Below are positions 41,531-53,407 of a stretch of DNA of 64,000 nucleotides, in pieces. Position 1 is the first letter of the stretch. Each line of letters starts with the position of its first letter. Position numbers and translations under genes: made by a program. The stretch lies in NCBI GenBank assembly GCA_015657535.1, contig JADHZB010001348.1, positions 4,302 to 68,301 of the forward strand, in the 5' to 3' direction. The notes beneath the pieces were generated by a model. It did no database searches and was not told the DNA's origin. It saw nothing but the letters and a program-made list of their open reading frames with translations. The stretch is from Nephromyces sp. MM_2019. Its lineage: Eukaryota > Apicomplexa > Aconoidasida > Nephromycida.

Positions 41531-44500
41531 GAAAAAGCACCGCTGTTAGATGATAATGATGCCCGTGAATGCATCGCAGATATCAGGACTTCTTCTACTA
41601 TCATTCCCCAAGAGGTAGATTGCCCCCCTCATTCCAAGCATAGCCCACATGATGACGAAACAGCTTCCTCACACCACCAAGGTAGTTCGAGATTCTGGAG
41701 CCTTCAAAACTGGAGCGCTTATATACGCAGGACCTTATCAGTGCTTTCACTAGTGGCAATATTAGTTGGATCCTATTATTTGTTAAATCCAATCAGTAAT
41801 CTCCTTCTGAAGTTGCTCCATAATGTAAGTATATATAGTGTGTGGCCCCCAGGAAAACTACTGAATAAATTTGTTAAAATGAAAAAGTTTGACTTGCGAT
41901 TATTGAAGCTTCTTTTTCCTTTTATTTAGATCAGTTTTCTTACTTGTGCTTGCAGAAAAAGTAAGATTTTGCAGCTTTTTTGTCGTTTAGGCGAGCGTTA
42001 TCATATCCACTAAGCTGCCCTTTTTATGATCATCTGCTTCATGTGTGCTGTTGGTAGGATTATGCTATATGATTTTTCAAATATTAGATTCTCTGCTATT
42101 AAAGAATATTTTGAGAAGCTAATATTGATTTTTTTTACATTTAATGGTACTTGTTCTGCATGCTATATCCCTCGAAGAAGACTCTTTTTTCTGGAGCTTT
42201 TGTTGCTCTTTCTTGTGGTATATATATGCATCACTCTCTATATATGTCGACGTCAAATCTGCAAATAATTCCACCAAAAGGTTTCTTTGTGACTAGAATG
42301 TATGAAAAAGCAAGGTGTGTACTTTTTCTGGGCTCCCGCCAACGAAGGATGATATTAAAAGTTTATTTTTATGATTCAATATATGTGAGTGCTTTGATTA
42401 GATGTGCTGTGCATTTTCATGTTAGGCATATGTTGTCTTCTTTAGCTTTCACGCAATACTATAAGACTGCCGTGCAGCTGGTTTTAACCAAATACCCTAA
42501 CTCATGGATCCTAAATCGTGAACCCTAAACATAGCAAAAGCATCCAGAAAAGCAGCAAACACATCCACATAAGCAGCGAAAACATCCACAAAGGCAGCAA
42601 AACATTCAAAAATGCAGCAAAACCTCCACAACATCAAAAACACCCACAAAAGCAACAAAAAAATCTATAAAGATAACTAAACCTCCATCAGTTATTGTGG
42701 CCTCTTCATTTGATTTCACAATACTTACTTTGTTTTTGGATTGCATTGGAACTCTTCGCCTTCTAGTCTTCCATTGTGCTTTTGATGCAATTATTGCTAC
42801 CCTGTATTGATAAATATATCATATTCTTCCTATGATTGCGTATAGTCTGGAAATAACTGGCTTGACTTTTTGCTTCTTTTTGGACTCTTTTTTGTTTTCT
42901 GCCTGATTCTCTTTCCCCCGGAGATTATAGTAAGTGAAGAGCACACTTATACACACACACCAAAAGATATGCAACATTAGGGCACGCAACTAAATAGACA
43001 CACACATTCACACAATGGCAATGCTGGCGCTAAAGCTGTATCTGAGCGTGTTTTTTCCGTGAAAGTATATACTCATGAGAGTAGGTGTATGGATATGCGT
43101 ATATAGGCCAATATCCAGTGTCACATCTATATTTCCTATTTAATAGAGATGAAAAGACTCATGATACACAACTAGAAATTTGACAACAAAAACGACTATC
43201 GAGCATATAAATGAAAATACTCAAAAATGAAAAGCTCTCAAATAGAAAAAGTTTCTACAAAGAGTTTTTGTTTTTGAGCACTAGTGCAGGTCATCTATGG
43301 TAACTATGTCGGTGTGAACTCGAAAAATTGTGTATTTGTTTGTGTGTCTTATTGCATGTGTGTTTGTTTGTGTGTTATTGGGTGTGTCTGTATCGTTCTC
43401 TCCCTTTTCTCTTGTGTATGTGTGTGCCTCCTATTACATGTGTCACGCACTCTGTCTTTTCTCTTGTGTGTGTGCCTCCTATTACATGTGTCACGCACTC
43501 TGTCTTTTCTCTTNNNNNNNNNNNNNNNNNNNNNNNNNNNNNNNNNNNNNNNNNNNNNNNNNNTTGTGTGTGTGCCTCTTATTGTGTGTGTCTGTGTCAC
43601 TCTCTCCCTTTTCTCTTGTGTATGTGTGTGCCTCTTATTGCGTGTGTCTCCCTCTCAAGCTTTGCGTAGTTGATTTTTTAAGGAGTAAATTTCCTAATTA
43701 ATGTAGGGTATTCTGGCCTAAAATTTCAGCTTTTTCACTTTGCCTCTGTTTTTCTCTGCTTCTTGAACTTTGCAGATATTTTTATTCAATTTTCTTCTAT
43801 CTACAGTGTGTCATTGCAGGCTATTCGTTTTCAAAGTATTATGGATTTACTTGTAAGTCGTAGTTTTACTTTCGATCAGTAAGAATGTCTTGGAGTTTCA
43901 TGGTTAAACGCATTTTCTCTCTTTTTTGAAGGGTTTTCAGTGGGTGTGTTGGGAACATGTGGAGGGTGAACAGGGCGTTGATGAAATGTTCGAGTTTTTT
44001 CTAATGTTTTGCCTGGTTAACTATCCGTGTTTTCTTAAAATTGGACCATTTTTCAGTCTCTGATGTTTTAAGGCTTTTTGCTTCGATGCTGGGATGGAGC
44101 TTATCACAATAGGCACGCTCACAAGGCACGCACACACACACACAGAAATAAGCATACACATATACATAGCAATGCACGCACATATATACGTGGAAATGTA
44201 CACACGTGCGCACGCACATGCACTGACATGCACACACACCAACCTACACACACAAATTCACATTGGTATTGCATTTTCTTGGAATTATTTTCCTCTATTC
44301 TGCAGCTTCTAATAGATGCCTTTATTCCCATCTTCTTCAGATGATACGCTTCTGTAGCACTGTTCTAGCATTCATGAAGAAGGCACTGAAAAGACACGCT
44401 TCTAGTTTTAAGGCAGCATATTTTTGATTTAACTCATGATAAGAAGAATGAAACTTCCCAACTATCTCCTATCACTGATAAAGCCACATATCTAGTAAAA

Positions 44501-47500
44501 CTATGTGTTGTGAAGATTATTGTTCAAACATCTTCCTTCTTCTTTTCGATTTTGCAGGGGCTTTAGTTATTGTTTCTTTCTTTGCATCTCTAAGTATTCT
44601 CTCTGCGAGCTGCTTTGCTTTTTCTATTACCCGATACTTCCTTCATGAAAGACTGAGGTTATATATGAAGGATCATAAGAGATTCCGTGTATTCCAGTTG
44701 GCAGTAGCGAGAGATGGTATTGGGCTGGTTTTTGCCCTGAGATCTTCTCCTGTTGCACCTTTCATGGTTGGCTGCTGAAGATTTTTAATTTTGAAATTTT
44801 TCTGTGTGTGCGAAATTTTTGATATAGACGAAGCTGTGTGTGAGATTTTTGGTATACTAAAAGCTGTGTGTATGCGAGACATTGGGCATACTCAAAGCTG
44901 CGTGTATACCAAAAATCTCACACTCGAAGCTGCATGTGCGAAATTTGGCATGCATGAAGATGTTTTCGCTGTCTTATCAATTTGTGTGTTAATATATATA
45001 TGATTATTTAAGCACTAAATTTATCACATAATTTTGTATTGAAAAATTTTGCTATGAAATATCGTTTAAATGCCTCTACTTTGAGGAGTATAGCCTCCCA
45101 TATGGCTCTTTATAAAGAGCTCACGATTAAGAGCAGGTATTTTTTGCTTAGGATCGTAGAGCTCCCGGATAAATTGTGTCTTTTTTCCTGCTTCCTGCTT
45201 TTTCTATGAACACACAGTATTAACGATGCTTTTCGCTTGTTTTAGAATGTTATGTGTGTATAGTTGTGAATATTTATAGCTGTACTGTTTTGCTGTTGTT
45301 TTTTCTTCACTTTCCTCTTCTTTCTTTGAAATTTCCTTTTTTTCATCTTCTTCAACTCTTCATCATCTCTTCTTCATATATATCTTTGAATCAACTGTTT
45401 GCATATTGTTTTGAATATATGTAAAAGTAATAGAAACATCTGTTTATGTAGTTAAATTAGCTAAAAAATATGAATGATTTTGAATTGTATGCTAAATATG
45501 TCGAATTATACTGTGTGTTAGGCCTGTATATTGGTGTGTGTGTTTCTGTAGTTAAAATTTCAACGAGTGGATCTCTTACCTTATAAAATGCACATGCTAT
45601 AATGCACACGATTTTTTGATTATTTGAAGAGATATGCACTGTGCAGATTGAATTTTCATTGGATTCCGTCGAGCTAATACTGAAGAAGATTTGTGTGTGC
45701 TTCATTCTCAACTTAATTCCTGCAGCTACTGAGCTATGTCTTTGGGTTGTCAGATATCCGGTTCATACAATTCTTTTTAGGCTCTCTAGGATACCTGCTG
45801 AGTGAGATAAACTAGAAGATCAGCGAATATCTTTGTGTGTGTAGATGAGTTTGTATCTGTGTGTTTTGGATCTAGATTGAGATTGATTAGCAGTTTTTTG
45901 GATTGAATTAGGTGTTGTGCTGACTACCTTGGACCTAGTGAATAACATATGTTTAATACTTTTCATTTTTGAATGTTTTTTGCTGTTTTTAGCAATGCTT
46001 GTCTTCAGGAAAGGGATTTTTCTTGTAATGCCTAAACTTTGCATGATTATGGCAAATCTTTTGATGAAGTTGAAAGCTGCAATTACACGGTTAATTCCAA
46101 TTATTTTTCGTGAAAATTTGGATTACAATATATACTTCTGAGATATTTTTATTCTATATGCTTTAGCAGCAACAAAAGTTTGAAGAAATTGGGAAAAGAA
46201 CTCGTTTTCTTGAATATCTTTTGAAGAATTTTGGCGCGTGTTGCTTGAAAATAGCACTGTATGATTGCTTTTTTATTTTCCGTTAATTTTGCATATACAC
46301 TCTTTCAAAGTGAAAGAGGTGTTGCTATGCTTTGGTTATTCCATAGTTTTATGAAGTGGTGTCTTTCATGTGTTTTTACCACAAAAAATCGCTCTCTTAT
46401 TGTTTACTTCTTTGAACTTTTTATTCGCTTACAATATCTTCTTCTATTTGCCTTCTCGCAGCGATTGTGGCAAGCACATCATTAGGAGCCTCTCTTGATA
46501 ATCTTAGTGTGATTTTGGGAGGTATACTGTTGAAATTTGTGTATGTATAATATGTTTTTAAAGTCTTATTTCCTGCTTATATATGAAATAATGAGATATT
46601 TCAGCTTTTTCTTTACACACTTTGAATTTTTTCGTCAAACTTATGACTGAACATAATACCAATATATATATATATTTGTTTAAACATTCTATAGCGTTTT
46701 AGAAGCTTAAAAGGAATGAAAAAAGCAGTTTTATAATAAGAAATGATATGTTTTAATTTATATTCCAAGAAAAATCAAATAAAATGTTAATTTTTCTTGG
46801 AGAAAACAGCGATAGAGACTCTTTCTCTTCGTCTGCCTTATAAGCTGGCAAAATTTTTTTCAGGCAAGAATTCTGGGCAAGCTATTGTTCTTTTGATCTT
46901 CGAGGCAATTATTGTCATAGTAAGTGCTTTTTGCAATGCTAATTGCCGTGAATGCTACTGTTGTTTCGTATAGTTGACCGCTATTTATCGAAGGCAGTTT
47001 TTTGCTGCTTTTTTTCGCCATCGAAGAGTGTAAAATGATGATGTTTTGTTTATACGTATCATTAAAGTTAGCTTATTTGGGATTTTAAGCTATTAATAGG
47101 ATGTATTTTTAGGAATATTCTCCTCTGTTTCTTGTTGCATAAAAAGATGATTTCTCTGTCGAATTTCAAGAAAAGTTGTTGGAATTCAACAGAGCATTTA
47201 TCTGCGATAAGAATAGGTTTTTTTAATGGCTTTGAAGACGTTTTTTTGTGTGTGCAGCCATTTTAGCTTCGCTATTATAATGATCTCTAGCAGTTTTTCA
47301 TGTTTTTACCAGCAAGGGAGGAGGAATTCTTTGGCAATTTCGTGGTTAATTGAGCAGTTTATTCCTCTATGAATAGTTGCTATATGTAGCGAATATAAGG
47401 AATAGTTTCATCCCTCCTATGCCATTGATTCCTCCTTTTTTGATCTAAAATTCTTGGTCAGCTGGCCTGGTGTACATATGCAATGAGATTACTGTATATG

Positions 47501-47954
47501 TCTGGCTGATGAACTACTAATTTCAAGGAAATTAACACACGCCTTCATGGATAGCGACTGATTAGCATATTTTTAGAATTTTTAAAGGGTGAGAACTGAT
47601 TTTCCAGATGTTAAAAAAGTATGACTAAAGCTAAAAGAAATCATAGAGTTCTCTATTTGGGTGCTTCAGTGATTTTTCTCGTAAATTTTGATAGAAAATG
47701 TTAAATTTATTTGAATATAACTCTTTCTGATGATGTGTTTAATACCAAGTTTTACGATTTCTGATTGTGCTGCTTCCAGTGTTGATAACTTTAAGAAAAT
47801 AGCTTGAAACGAGAATTCGCCTCTATTTTTTTTTCAGGTTATAGTGGTGTTGCTATCTTTGCGAATCAGTTCCTCTATGAAGGCTGCTGCCGAAGAGCTA
47901 GAGGGGCAGCCCGAGATGACCCACTTTGTGCAGCTTGAAGAGTCATCAGTATAA
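41531..47954 (+). CDS. TVP38/TMEM64/DedA-family (VTT-domain) membrane protein, start and one exon unresolved
   Basis: VTT-domain proteins sit in Golgi/ER or plasma membranes; relatives VMP1 and TMEM41B are lipid scramblases. Seven exons are assigned: 41531-41824, 43820-43852, 44558-44766, 45726-45801, 46462-46521, 46864-46919 and 47838-47954 (TAA). All joins agree in phase except the step from 43852 (phase 0) to 44558 (phase 1), where an exon with the conserved Pro/Gly hairpin should lie. The first exon is an acidic cytosolic stretch (EKAPLLDDNDAREC) ending in a membrane helix (LSVLSLVAILVGSYYLL). The family core is clear: SASCFAFSITRYFLHERL, FRVFQLAVARDGIGLVFALR, SSPVAPFM, LLSYVFGLSDIRFIQFFLGS, then TIVASTSLGASLDNLSVILG and a last helix (IVLLIFEAIIVIVIVVLL) before a charged tail. 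The start is probably upstream, perhaps the MSTTA exon at 40346-40360. A weak candidate for the missing part begins at 43941 (FEFFLMFCLVNYPCF). Confidence 0.88.
42527..42680. repeat. degenerate AAGCAGCAAAAACATCCAC tandem repeat
   Basis: About six imperfect units of roughly 22-25 bp built on AGCAGCAAA and ACATCCACAAA lie in the VTT-gene intron after 41824. The array is A/C-rich on the sense strand, unlike the T/TG-rich intron around it. Confidence 0.8.
43370..43650. repeat. TG/CT-rich tandem array of roughly 54-65 bp units around an assembly gap
   Basis: Units contain CTTTTCTCTTGTGTGTGTG followed by CCTCCTATTACATGTGTCAC or CCTCTTATTGTGTGTGTCTG. Two near-identical copies precede the gap and two related ones follow it. 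The open frames running through it on both strands are a product of the repeat and are not genes. Confidence 0.85.
43514..43563. other. assembly gap (50 N)
   Basis: Exactly 50 N inside the tandem array above, in the intron before VTT exon 43820-43852. Real array length is unknown. Confidence 0.95.
44120..44252. repeat. CACACA/ACGCACA-rich degenerate repeat
   Basis: Mixed CA, GCA and ACATATA stretches lie in the VTT-gene interval where one exon is unaccounted for. Frames through it on both strands (His/Thr-rich or Cys/Val-rich) are repeat artefacts. Confidence 0.6.
44803..44945. repeat. GAAGCTGTGTGTG-type tandem repeat containing an inverted copy
   Basis: About four units of 33-38 bp with the core AAGCTGTGTGTGNGA and GAAATTTTTGATAT or GATTTTTGGTATAC lie in the intron after 44766. 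One unit is inverted: the 20 bases at 44838-44857 are the exact reverse complement of those at 44904-44923, leaving a 46-nt loop. Confidence 0.8.
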
Positions 47955-48016
47955 AGATGTGATTGATTTTCAGGGAGAATCCCCTCTGTTTGTGTATGCG
48001 ATTCAAAAGTCTTTCT

Positions 48017-48047
<31 letters not shown>

Positions 48048-51000
48048 ATCCTTCTGGTGATTTTTTCCTTAGTTCAGCTTGTGAGGAGCGTTGAATTCTT
48101 GTCACCTTCCCTTTTTCGTGATTTGTGTGTTGGATAATTTCAATACACCACACTTGGTGAAGATATAAGCTTTTTGATAGATTTAATGCGCTTTTTGTGC
48201 GAAAAATTGCCTTATTTTAGGATGCCTCCTATACCTTCTATAGCATGATCTAGAACTAGAAATTTTCACTTGATACGCTTCGGAAGCCTTTAATTACAGT
48301 GCTTTTGCCTTCACAGCTTTATAAGTTTTATCGATCAATAAAATACAAATTTGTTATAATATATTCGTTATAATCTTCAAGATTTGTGTATTCCACTTTA
48401 AGCTTGACATGTAGCGTTCCAATTGCGTAGGTGGGGTAGAAGCAACTGACAGAAAGTTGAGCTTTTTGCTTTAGTTATGAAGGAAGCTTATTGAAGCATT
48501 AAAATTCCGACAAAGCATCAGATGCCTATTTTATCTTTTCTTCAAGAAGCTGCGCTGTGTGCGGAATTTCTGATTGATCTTGATATATATATCTCACTCC
48601 CTGTTATTTTTGGTTCATAATCTGTATTGCTGATGAATGGGCTTTTGTGTGTGCTTTCTAATTACTCATCCCACACCATCGCGAGTGTATTCTATACTAC
48701 TTTGTAAATTTTGTGTGTGTGGCTCGTTTTTTTGTCATCTTTTGCACGCTATTTTTCTTTTACTAGCTCCAGTAGGCAGCTTTCCCCCGTTTAACTTCCT
48801 CTTTGTAAGTGCCTCATGTGTGAATCCGCAAAATAGTAATAATTTCATAGTTTCTCGCACGCGTGTGTACGTGCACGCACGTGTACTACATCCTTTCTTT
48901 TAGCACTTTGTTGTATATATTAACGTTTCTTGCCGCGATTTTTAGTTGTATTATTACGTAATCATCTGCTGTTGATGTGATCAAAATAGGGGACCCTTCA
49001 ATTCCTACTTTAGAGGTTTTATAGCAGTTGGAAAACCCCTTGCATTTTGGTGTATATTGCACACTTAAAGCAGTAAATGCTTTTCAATACTTTAAAGGCT
49101 AATTTTATTTCTTTCTGTTCTTTTCTCCCTGTAAGCCGTTTTTTTTAGGCTTGCGAACTTGTTTCTCCTGCTAGTCTAGTTTGCGATTATTATTTTGATA
49201 ATTTTTGTTTTTTTCCCTCAGTTTCGTAAGCTTTGCCACTAGTATGTTACCATTTTTGATGAATATGGAAATGTTTGGTGTATATACAGTGAGAAGCAGC
49301 ATTTATTTTATCTCCGTTTCGTCTTTATTTCTGTTTGGTGATACCATTTTTAAGTTCCCTCATGCAAGATATCCTTGTTTGTGGCTTTTATATCAGAAAT
49401 ATTCTCATGTAATGGCATTTCGTTTGAAGAACTTATTGGCCTTCTTGCAAGCCTTAATGTGGCTGTTTTCATCTCAGCAACCACTATTACTGCTTTTTCA
49501 GTCAAATATTCGGCCCATTGATTCGTCGAATTTCGGTTATTTAATATAGAAAAAAGGCTGCAAATTACGAATGGTTTCTAAAGAAATTATATTACTTTGC
49601 TATTTTTGGGTTTTATAACAAAATTGCTTACTATAAAAGTACTTTAACTGCATTTTCACACCGTTTTTTAATGTACAAAAAAACTCAAAATTTCCGCGAT
49701 GAGTAGTTTTTTTGAAGATGGGAGCTTTTCTCAAGGTGAATTTATACTTTAAGAAATCGACTTTTTCACTGCAATTTCATTAAATATAGAAAAAGTCTCG
49801 ACAGCACTGCAAGCCAGTCTGTACCTGCACGTTATAAGCATATTATGTTTCCACCCCATTTTTGCTGTGCTTGAAGTAACTTTGTGCTACGATGCCACGA
49901 TTATTCCAGTTGGATATTATATATTTAGATTTATTTCCTGCAGGCCTTTGTAGGGACCCAAAATTTTGTGTATGCCTCCTAGGACGCCCGAATTAAGCCT
50001 CATTGTCTATTTGCATTTTTCATATAATTTGAGAATTGAGCGTTTTTATCTGTACTGTTTTTATAATATTTGTTCATCTTCAATGCAATTTTATATATCT
50101 CTTTTACTTTATTTCTTGTCCTCTACAAGAATTTTACTTCCTTAAATGATGAGGCGCGTTCGAGTTAGAGGCCAGGTTTTAAACTTTTTTAGAAATAAGC
50201 TTAGGCTAGAGCCCTTGTCATTTGAAGTTACTCTTGCATGATTAGTGGGTGTCATTAGTTAGGTTGAGGTGTATATACAGCACAGGTCATTTTAATTTTT
50301 TGATTGTAAACTTGCTTGCGCGTATATAGAATATTTCAATACTTGTATACAATACTGTGTGGGAATCCTCTTGATAGATCCCTGTTTTTTTTGTTTAGCC
50401 TGATGCTGCTTTTCCGAAGCTAGCAGTCATCATAATGGAGAGCTCATAAAATGTTGCAATTGCTGGGGTATAAAAATATTCGCATATATTATTTAGCTGC
50501 AAAGTAAACAAAGTGTCTTGCTAGGCTTCTTGCTTTCTGCCGTGTCGAATGCTTTCATGTCCTTCCAGAGGTTTTTCATTGAAAAAGAAGGCACGGATCC
50601 ACTTAGTCCTCCACTGCCAGTTTGTTGCATTTCTTGCTCTGTTCAATTTGCGCTAAAATCCTACAAAATTTCGTATTCCAAGCTGAGAAATATCCGACTT
50701 CGTTCATTTTTTGATAAAGAAGTCTGTTTTTTTCGTTTTTAGCTAGCCTCCACTGATTTCTCTTCAATGATAATTTGCTGTTATGTGACTCTTTCACAAC
50801 TTATGAGGAAGTGTTTGGACAGGTGCTCTTTTTGGTATAGATTAATGCGGGGAGAAAACGATATGTATAAAACTTCGTCCTTGTTTAGCTGAGCAGTCTG
50901 TCCGTTCTTGCTGACATTTTTTTAAGCCATATTGTTGCTCTCTACTGTCTATTTTTTTTAAAACTAGGTTTTGCTATATTTTTAAAATAGCTAGAAGTCG

Positions 51001-53407
51001 TATGCTTTGTTTGTAAGCAATCCCGTTATCACATAAGAACCTTTGCATGTTGAAGGGTTACGTAGCTCCTAAGAAGTTGAGCTGGCTGCTAGCTTTAGTA
51101 AGCCGCTGCATTAACTTATGCTCAGGGGATATATATATATATGAGCTAACTTATTGTTTGCATTTAAGCTTCTAATTTTTTCTACTGCCCTTATCGTGAT
51201 GCTTTTGATACCGGTTCGAGCTGAAATCTCGAAAAAAATCATTGTGCATCACTGCTGCTTCATTGGTCTTTGGAAGTACTTCGCATATAACAAGCTACCG
51301 TTTGCTGTTCGTACTTGTTTTGCCCAAAATACCAAGGACGGCTATAGTTAGCGTGCGCAGATGACCTTGTAGCATAACTTTTATAGTTTAGCAACACTGT
51401 TTTGGAGCGGCTCAAGTTGAGTCCTATTATACCCTGGTTTAAGGCTGGTCCCTGAAAACATATGGATTTGCCCTGATTACCCTGGAAATGAAAGTAGTGA
51501 ATTACTTCAGAAATTAGGATGGAAGATTAATAGCATGGGTGATGCAGCTCTAGTTAATCTTGATACGGCGTTAGTTTTATAGTTGATTCACTGTAAAACC
51601 TTATTACCTAGCCAAAATCACCAGTAGAACCGAAAATTTTCAGTCACCTAGAGTGATCATGAGGAACCCAATGCTCTATTGCCACTTGGGAGACAAGAGA
51701 GTCATAAGGTTACCGCTTCTCTGTGGTACCAGCTGTTTACCAGCAGCTCTGAAAACTTGGCTCCTGTATGCTTATCTATGATGGGACCTACGATTTGTTT
51801 CGCATCCTTGTGTGGAGGTGTGGAAATTTGACTACAAAAATTATTCCTGAGCAAGCTTGGGGTTTTACCACCCTATGGAGCGCGAAAGTATATGCAGTAC
51901 TGGTTTTTTAACTCGCAAGCGCAGGCGTAAACGAGTGACGACTTAGCTTAATATGACGCTGTTGTTAAAGTCGTCCCAAACCGACCTAAATTTACCTTTT
52001 ATATTAATGCAAATAGCCTCTGCTTCCCTCGTATTCGTTAGCTGGTAGTGTAAATTGCACTGCTTTTTCATTCAAAAGTAGGCGGGTAGCGCGGCATCGA
52101 AAACGCAACTAAAACTAGGAGGAAACACAAAAACCTGAGTATATAACATCAGCTGATCCCGTGGAACAGTTCAAAAGCCACTGAACAAGTTAGTACGGAC
52201 AAGATGTTTCAATGCGCTAATATGCAACGACCCTAGGGTGCATCACCACCGATTAGCAAAGTAACCTTCGCGAGTAGGCCAATGTCAAGAAATGCGCTTA
52301 TATTCTCTGAAAGAGAATAAGTTTTAATTTGTGGTTGCCCTCTTTGATGAGAGGAGTTTATCCTCCTCTAGTTAGTTTGGAGGAATTTCTTGATCGAAAT
52401 GAGTCTTTCTATCCTCCTCTTGCTACTTTTAAAGTCTTCCTTTCATAAGAGGAGTCCTTTTATTCTCTTCTCTTTAGTTTGAAAGCTGTTTACTAGACTC
52501 GAAAATATTCAGTCCGGGCCATCAATCACTGAAAATAGCTCTTGTCCCTACCTGCTGTTCACGCTTTTGAATTCTTCTTTGACTATGTGCAATCGCGCGT
52601 ATAATATGCTTATGCTGCAGTGCAAGCAGTTAACTTGGCTTTAACCGCGGATCCTCTCTTGGTTTTTCTGGCCTACAGATTTAGCGTTCATAATCTTTCC
52701 CTCCGCAGGGATTGCATATATTTTCTACCATAAGGCCAAGCGATTAAATGCAGGAAAAAGTTACAACAGCTGCCCTGCACAGTGATCCTCGGAAACACAG
52801 ATTTCGCAATCCGAGCGGATGTTGCAAAGGGCTTTACAGGCACTATATATGCACGGAGCGCTCGAGTTCACTGTTTGAAAAATAGCTAAAAGCACATTAT
52901 CTCCGTGTGTGACAAGTTAAATTTCAATATATTTGCCATATATTTTCCTAGTTAGGTACCCTCGTAGCGAGTGATTCGATATTTCTAAGCCTTTTTTTTA
53001 TTCCCCTCTTATGAGTCCGATTGTAGTCATATTGGCTATGTCCGCATTTTCATCTTTCGCTGTATTAAAGTAACGAAAAGCATAATGAAAGTATCCCTTT
53101 GTCAGATAATTCAAAAGGCTAAAGAGTATTGTAAACATGATGTTTCGATTAACCTTGCCATTGTGTACGAAATAGCTTGCGAAGATGAGATTCAAAAAAA
53201 TTTGTTTCCCTAGTGCGAATTTTTTTTTCAGCTTAGCAGAAATTTTATATTACTCACTCTCATGTTCAATATTTTTATATGATACGGAAATAAAGACAAA
53301 GTGCTTGAAACTATAAAATTTTTTTGTAATGAAACCGAAAAAAGGCCGCTTATTGTACGATTTTCCGATAACTTATTTTTAAGCACCTCAAGCTGTAAAA
53401 AATCTTA
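47955..53407. other. convergent spacer after the VTT gene, with hints of further plus-strand exons
   Basis: From 47955 to about 51.4 kb the plus strand stays T- and TG-rich, including a (TG)n run near 48018-48040. Possible plus-strand exons have good splice sites: 48767-48804 (PVGSFPPFNFLF, donor GTAAGT, phase 1 to 0) and 49222-49279 (FVSFATSMLPFLMNMEMFG, acceptor TTCCCTCAG, phase 2 to 0). They do not join directly. From about 51.4 to 53.4 kb composition is balanced; a short frame ending at 51580 contains WICPDYPGNESSELLQKLGW but has no visible partner. No gene is claimed. Confidence 0.45.
52346..52494. repeat. about 58-bp degenerate tandem repeat (GAGGAG...TCCTCCTCT)
   Basis: Three imperfect copies of a block reading GAGNAGT, TTTATCCTCCTCT and TAGTTTGAA occur at about 52346, 52402 and 52461. 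GAGGAG and CTCCTC within a unit are complementary, so each copy can form a small hairpin. Confidence 0.6.

Noticed and set aside
43284..43701. Long Cys/Val-rich open frames in all three plus frames and one minus frame
   Set aside because: They are generated by a TG/CT-rich tandem array and run through the N gap; all frames being open together is typical of repeats.
44001..44344. Cys/Val/His-rich frames on both strands
   Set aside because: Product of CA/TG repeats, with no splice or family support.
49205..49549. Whole 114-codon plus-strand frame as a gene
   Set aside because: Only its first part has splice-site support; the remainder looks like T-rich chance hydrophobic sequence.
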